From CAYFMP01 sp964344215 (GTDB taxonomy: Bacteria; Pseudomonadota; Alphaproteobacteria; Rhodospirillales; Casp-alpha2), in NCBI GenBank assembly GCA_964344215.1, contig CAYFMP010000110.1, forward strand, positions 1 to 9,357: 9,357 nt of DNA, written 5' to 3'. Made by a program: the position numbers and the translations under genes. The notes below the pieces were generated by a model. That model was not told the DNA's origin and searched no databases. It saw only the letters and a list, made by a program, of their open reading frames with translations. Position 1 is the first letter of the stretch; every line of letters starts with the position of its first letter. This document shows, piece by piece, positions 6,770 to 9,357 of the stretch.

Positions 6770-7585
6770 TCAATCGAAATACCGGACCCGCTTCGACGGC
6801 GGCAGGATGCTATTCAGCAGCATTTCGAGCCGACGCGGGTTCTCCTGGTGCCCGATCGACGCGGCGCCCATGACGTAGACGTTGCTGATGAGGGATTCCT
6901 CGGAGGCATTGCGCTCCAGCTTGGCGGCCAGCGGCAGAAAAATCATGTTCGCCATGACGGCGCCGTAGAACGTCGTCAGCAACGCGATCGCCATACTCGG
7001 GCCGATGGTCGAAGGATCGTCCAGGTTGCCGAGCATTTGAACGAGGCCGATCAGGGTGCCGATCAGACCCATGGCCGGGGAAAACTCACCCATCTTGCGC
7101 AACACGCTCGTGCTCTTGGCGTGGCGCTGGATGGTCGCGTGAAGGTCGCGGCGCATGATCGATTCGACCTCGTCGCCGGGCGTGCCGTCGACAACCATGG
7201 ACATGCCCTTGTACAGGATGGGTTCGCCCTGGATTGAGCCGAGAACGTTCTGCAACGAAAGAACGCCTTGCTTGCGGGCGAGTTCGGCGATCTGTAGGAC
7301 CTGGATGGCCGCTTCCGCCGGATCCCGCGACGAATAGAAGAACGTGCTCATCACCACTCTCAGGGTTCGACCCATTTCGGCCAGGGAAAAACACGCCGTG
7401 GTCACGGCCAGCGTGCCGCCGACGACGATCAGAATGGAGGGCGGGTTGAAAAAGCTTTCCGGCGAGCCGCCGAGCACGATGGCGGTAGTGAGCAGGCCGA
7501 ATCCGCTGGCCAAGCCGACAACCGTAGCCAGGTCCATGGTTGACCTGGCTTCGCGTACATTGAGGCTGGCGACGTCTTCAGCCAT
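6770..7585 (-). CDS. motA: Flagellar stator protein, MotA/PomA family
   Basis: MotA/PomA is the inner-membrane stator subunit that, with MotB/PomB, conducts ions and drives FliG. The 271 residues (from the first ATG) contain four predicted membrane segments at about 18-38, 49-66, 168-186 and 198-220. The cytoplasmic loop between segments 2 and 3 carries charged residues (RDPAEA, AELARKQG). MDLATVVGL near the start, SILIVVGGT, SPAMGLIGTLIGLVQML and GPSMAIALLTTFYGAVMANM closely follow PomA as I recall it. The two functional prolines are present (P170 and P218). PomA-like sequence suggests sodium use is possible, but the coupling ion cannot be read from this subunit alone. The start is uncertain: the ATG at 7583-7585 keeps tight spacing to fliN but has a poor ribosome site, whereas Met17 (7535-7537) matches the PomA start, has AGG six bases upstream and lies in a hairpin loop. 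No motB is in the window. Confidence 0.93.
   Translation of the reverse strand: MAEDVASLNVREARSTMDLATVVGLASGFGLLTTAIVLGGSPESFFNPPSILIVVGGTLAVTTACFSLAEMGRTLRVVMSTFFYSSRDPAEAAIQVLQIAELARKQGVLSLQNVLGSIQGEPILYKGMSMVVDGTPGDEVESIMRRDLHATIQRHAKSTSVLRKMGEFSPAMGLIGTLIGLVQMLGNLDDPSTIGPSMAIALLTTFYGAVMANMIFLPLAAKLERNASEESLISNVYVMGAASIGHQENPRRLEMLLNSILPPSKRVRYFD
7528..7548 (-). repeat. Inverted repeat (potential mRNA hairpin) around the internal motA start codon
   Basis: On the minus strand a perfect 7-base inverted repeat, CCAGGTC and GACCTGG, flanks a 7-base loop AACCATG. The loop contains the ATG of MotA Met17, and the left arm contains the AGG that would serve as its ribosome site. If Met17 is a real start, the hairpin could mask initiation and couple motA translation to ribosomes arriving from fliN or from the upstream start. 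Because the right arm is also the codons for Asp-Leu and the first base of Ala, coincidence in GC-rich DNA is a real alternative. Confidence 0.35.
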
Positions 7586-7591
7586 TCGGCG

Positions 7592-7972
7592 TCAGGCCGT
7601 CCTATCGGTCTTGATGATTTCCGTCATTGTCACGCCGAGGCGGTCCTCGACGACCACGACTTCGCCGCGGGCGACGAGCCGATTGTTGACATAGATGTCG
7701 ATGGCCTCACCGACCTTGCGGTCGAGTTCGACGACGGCGCCGCGGCCGAGTTTCAACAACTGGCTGACCTGCATGGTCGATTTGCCGAGAACCGCCGAAA
7801 CCTGAACCGGTATGTCATAGACGGCCTCCAGGTCCTTGGCGCTGCGCGGCAGATCGCCGATGTCCGGCATCATATCCGCCGCCGGGGCTTCGTCGCCTTC
7901 GTCGCCTTCGGCCGGCGCTTCGGGCTCTTCGCTTCCGAGTTCGGCCAGTTCCAGATTTTCCTCATCAGCCAT
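7592..7972 (-). CDS. fliN: Flagellar motor switch protein FliN
   Basis: FliN forms the lower C-ring, where it takes part in rotation switching and docks FliH-FliI at the export gate. The 126-residue product has an acidic, alanine-rich N-terminus (about 1-35, EEPEAPAEGDEGDE) followed by a single SpoA (C-ring) domain at about 48-122. The domain includes YDIPVQVSAVLGKSTMQVSQ, LLKLGRGAVVELDRKVGE, the IDIYVNNRLVARGEVVVVED core and RLGVTMTEII. All of these match the canonical FliN order V.V.LG....+..+L.L..G.++.L+...+....++VN..+.A.GEVV...+..G+++T.I+. An excellent Shine-Dalgarno sequence, AGGAGG, sits at 7978-7983, five bases before the ATG. The stop is six bases from the motA ATG. FliM is not in this window. 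The acidic N-terminus matches the acidic character of the neighbouring FliH tail. Confidence 0.96.
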   Translation of the reverse strand: MADEENLELAELGSEEPEAPAEGDEGDEAPAADMMPDIGDLPRSAKDLEAVYDIPVQVSAVLGKSTMQVSQLLKLGRGAVVELDRKVGEAIDIYVNNRLVARGEVVVVEDRLGVTMTEIIKTDRTA

Positions 7973-7994
7973 GGCGGCCTCCTAAGTCCAGAGA

Positions 7995-9248
7995 TCAGAC
8001 TTCCTCTGGGTTAACGTCGGTATCGTCCTCGCCGTCGACATCGGCGTCGTCGGGTAGGACCATCTCCGAGGGCACCGGGGGCTTGTCGGCGTTCTCCGGG
8101 TCGGCTTCCTCGCCCTCGGCAGCCAGTATACCCCCGTCGATCGCCGGTTCCATGTCGGCCGTCGGCGGCACATCTTCATGCAATGCATCTGCGGTCGCTG
8201 TATCATCCGTTTGTGGTGGATCGTCGACGTCTCCGATCGGGGTCGGCGGCTCGGAGGCAACGCTGTCGAGATCGACATCGGACGAGATTATCTCTTCTTT
8301 TTCAACGTGTTGAGACCCGTCCGAATGATCGTCATCGGGCCACGGACCGGTTTCATCGAGCGTTCCGGCCGATTCGACTGCGGGTTCGGAGTCGGCTTCC
8401 GTCGGGGTTTCCCCGGTCAGTTCGGAGGCGGTGTCCGGTACTACGGGAGCGTCGCCCGCTGCCGCCGAATCGCCTTCCGATTCGGCGAGTCCGGCGCTGT
8501 CCTCGGCGGCGACTCCTTCGCCGCTGTCGGCCGGCGCCACGTCTTCGCCGCCGTCGCCGGGTCGGGTTTCGGCCGGCGTTTCATCTTCCTGATCGACCAA
8601 GTCCTGTACGTCGGACAGATTGTGTCTCACGACTTCGTCGATCTCCCGCCACAGTACGTCCATGTCACGCTCGGCGGCTCCGTTGCTCCACTCGATCCGG
8701 CAGCCGCCGTGTTCGATGGTCTTGTCCTCGGTGACGATAACTCGGCCCTCGAAACTCGCTTCGTCGACGATCTGGTCTATTTTCTCGGAGAACTGCACCT
8801 GCAGGTCCGGGTGGATATGGATGATAACCCGCGGTTCTTCGAGAATCTGATGCAGGACCTTGCCGGTCATCTGCTCGATCTCCGTCAGGCCTTGTTCCTG
8901 TTTGAGGCTGGGAAAACACTTGCGGACGATTCCAACCGCGATATGCACACAATCCTCGAAGGTCTGGGCGTTGGTTCGCTGCTGCTCGAGGGAAATCTCC
9001 GAAAACTGGGACGACAGCGTCTGCATGGCGTCGTGTATGAAGCGTTCCATGGTAGCGGCCGCCTCCTGAACGCCCTCCTGCTTGCCCTCCGCGAAAGCCG
9101 CTTCACGGGCCTTCTTCAGGTCGTCCTCGCTGAAGGTCGGAATTTCCTCTTCCGGTTCCTGTTCTTCCTCGTCCTCCTGTTCCGCCCCCTCCGGCTCCTC
9201 GGCGGGGTCGAAAGACCGATCGAACATGAATTTTTCCAGTGCGGTCAT
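7995..9248 (-). CDS. fliH: FliH-like flagellar export regulator with long acidic C-terminal extension
   Basis: FliH binds the export ATPase FliI and links it to the C-ring and to FlhA. Numbered from the ATG at 9246-9248 (417 residues), the protein opens with MTALEKFMFDRSFD, has a Glu-rich stretch at about 20-40, and then a helical region with alanine/glycine/Glu spacing (AREAAFAEGKQEGVQEA, about 46-64) typical of FliH/SctL stalks. A globular part follows to about 215, including IHIHPDL (about 143-149) and GGCRIEWSNGAAERD (about 181-195), a hallmark of the FliH C-terminal domain. Residues from about 226 to the end are low-complexity and rich in Asp, Glu, Ala, Pro and Ser, which nearly doubles the usual length of about 230. 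The frame also opens nine codons earlier at a TTG (9273-9275). Neither start has a clear Shine-Dalgarno sequence; I prefer the ATG. It lies after fliG and 22 bases before fliN. Family assignment is strong; the tail function is unknown. Confidence 0.82.
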   Translation of the reverse strand: MTALEKFMFDRSFDPAEEPEGAEQEDEEEQEPEEEIPTFSEDDLKKAREAAFAEGKQEGVQEAAATMERFIHDAMQTLSSQFSEISLEQQRTNAQTFEDCVHIAVGIVRKCFPSLKQEQGLTEIEQMTGKVLHQILEEPRVIIHIHPDLQVQFSEKIDQIVDEASFEGRVIVTEDKTIEHGGCRIEWSNGAAERDMDVLWREIDEVVRHNLSDVQDLVDQEDETPAETRPGDGGEDVAPADSGEGVAAEDSAGLAESEGDSAAAGDAPVVPDTASELTGETPTEADSEPAVESAGTLDETGPWPDDDHSDGSQHVEKEEIISSDVDLDSVASEPPTPIGDVDDPPQTDDTATADALHEDVPPTADMEPAIDGGILAAEGEEADPENADKPPVPSEMVLPDDADVDGEDDTDVNPEEV

Positions 9249-9300
9249 GGAGTCGTCTTCAAGCCCAAATTTCAAAGCGTCGCGCTATCGATTATACCAT

Positions 9301-9357
9301 CTAGAAGATCAGTTCGTCCTCTTCGCCGGTGGAGATGACGATCTCGCCGGCGTCGGC
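9301..9357 (-). CDS. fliG: Flagellar motor switch protein FliG, C-terminal end only (partial)
   Basis: Reading the minus strand from the window edge gives an open frame of 18 residues, ADAGEIVISTGEEDELIF, ending in TAG at 9301-9303. A GE(I/V)VI..-acidic-(I/V/F) ending is typical of FliG, the C-ring protein whose C-terminal domain contacts the MotA stator and generates torque. The gene directly precedes a FliH-like gene, which is the usual fliF-fliG-fliH order. The rest lies beyond the right edge of the window, so domain content cannot be checked. The identification rests on a short peptide plus gene order, but the two agree well. Confidence 0.8.
   Translation of the reverse strand, partial: ADAGEIVISTGEEDELIF

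Noticed and set aside
5005..6873. A 622-codon open frame on the plus strand opposite flbD.
   Set aside because: It is a shadow frame caused by high GC and codon bias; it has repetitive Gly/Asp/Val/Arg/Gln composition and no recognisable motifs, while the opposite strand encodes an unmistakable FlbD.
9291..9296. TATAAT on the minus strand between fliG and fliH, a possible -10 box.
   Set aside because: No acceptable -35 element lies about 17 bases upstream, and the box sits in a 52-base gap within a tight operon; probably chance.
8178..9338. A 386-codon plus-strand open frame opposite fliH.
   Set aside because: It is antisense to the FliH-like gene, with Arg/Phe/Gly-rich composition, no motifs and no ribosome site that fits the operon.
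1..9357. CRISPR arrays, tRNA/rRNA genes, insertion sequences and attachment sites.
   Set aside because: No regularly spaced repeats, RNA gene signatures, transposase frames or flanking terminal repeats were seen; the window is nearly fully occupied by flagellar coding sequence.

Overview
The window is a high-GC bacterial segment in which every gene I can support lies on the minus strand, so the text below reads from high to low coordinates. It is a compact flagellar basal-body, export and regulatory operon. FlbD, the stand-alone FliN with an acidic N-terminus, the PomA-like stator protein and the order fliG-fliH-fliN-motA-flbD-flhA point to an alphaproteobacterium, most likely Rhodospirillales-like (Magnetospirillum/Azospirillum type). 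That placement rests on remembered gene order and protein style, not on a search.

Layout: the 3' end of fliG (9301-9357); a long FliH-like export regulator with an acidic tail of about 190 residues (7995-9248, or from a TTG at 9275); fliN (7592-7972); motA/pomA (6770-7585); flbD, a sigma-54 activator (5398-6747); flhA, the export gate (3211-5340); a 60-codon ORF that looks like an internally deleted flhF (3013-3195); flhG, a MinD-like ATPase (2225-3016); a 578-residue Ala/Pro/Ser/Thr/Gly-rich protein with a FliK-like C-terminal domain (467-2203); and a 138-residue protein that resembles the QueF/T-fold family but lacks its catalytic residues (51-467). The last 50 bases hold no gene, only a short palindrome.

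Genes are separated by at most 57 bases and several junctions are translationally coupled (ATGA at 3013-3016, TGATG at 465-469). I see no convincing internal promoter or rho-independent terminator, so the whole set is probably one transcript entering from the right. The products would work together: FliG and FliN form the rotor/switch, MotA forms the stator, FliH and FlhA act in type III export, the FliK-like protein may control hook length or substrate switching, FlbD activates late flagellar genes, and FlhG controls number or placement.

The most unusual points are: (1) at the conserved flhF position there is only a 60-residue ORF whose start resembles the FlhF N-terminus and whose middle resembles, more weakly, the FlhF C-terminus, consistent with in-frame loss of the GTPase core; (2) the neighbouring FlhG shows no N-terminal DQA-type FlhF-activating motif; (3) a QueF-like, apparently non-catalytic protein is coupled to the FliK-like gene; (4) a duplicated beta-rich module lies inside the FliK-like protein; (5) FliH carries a very long acidic extension.
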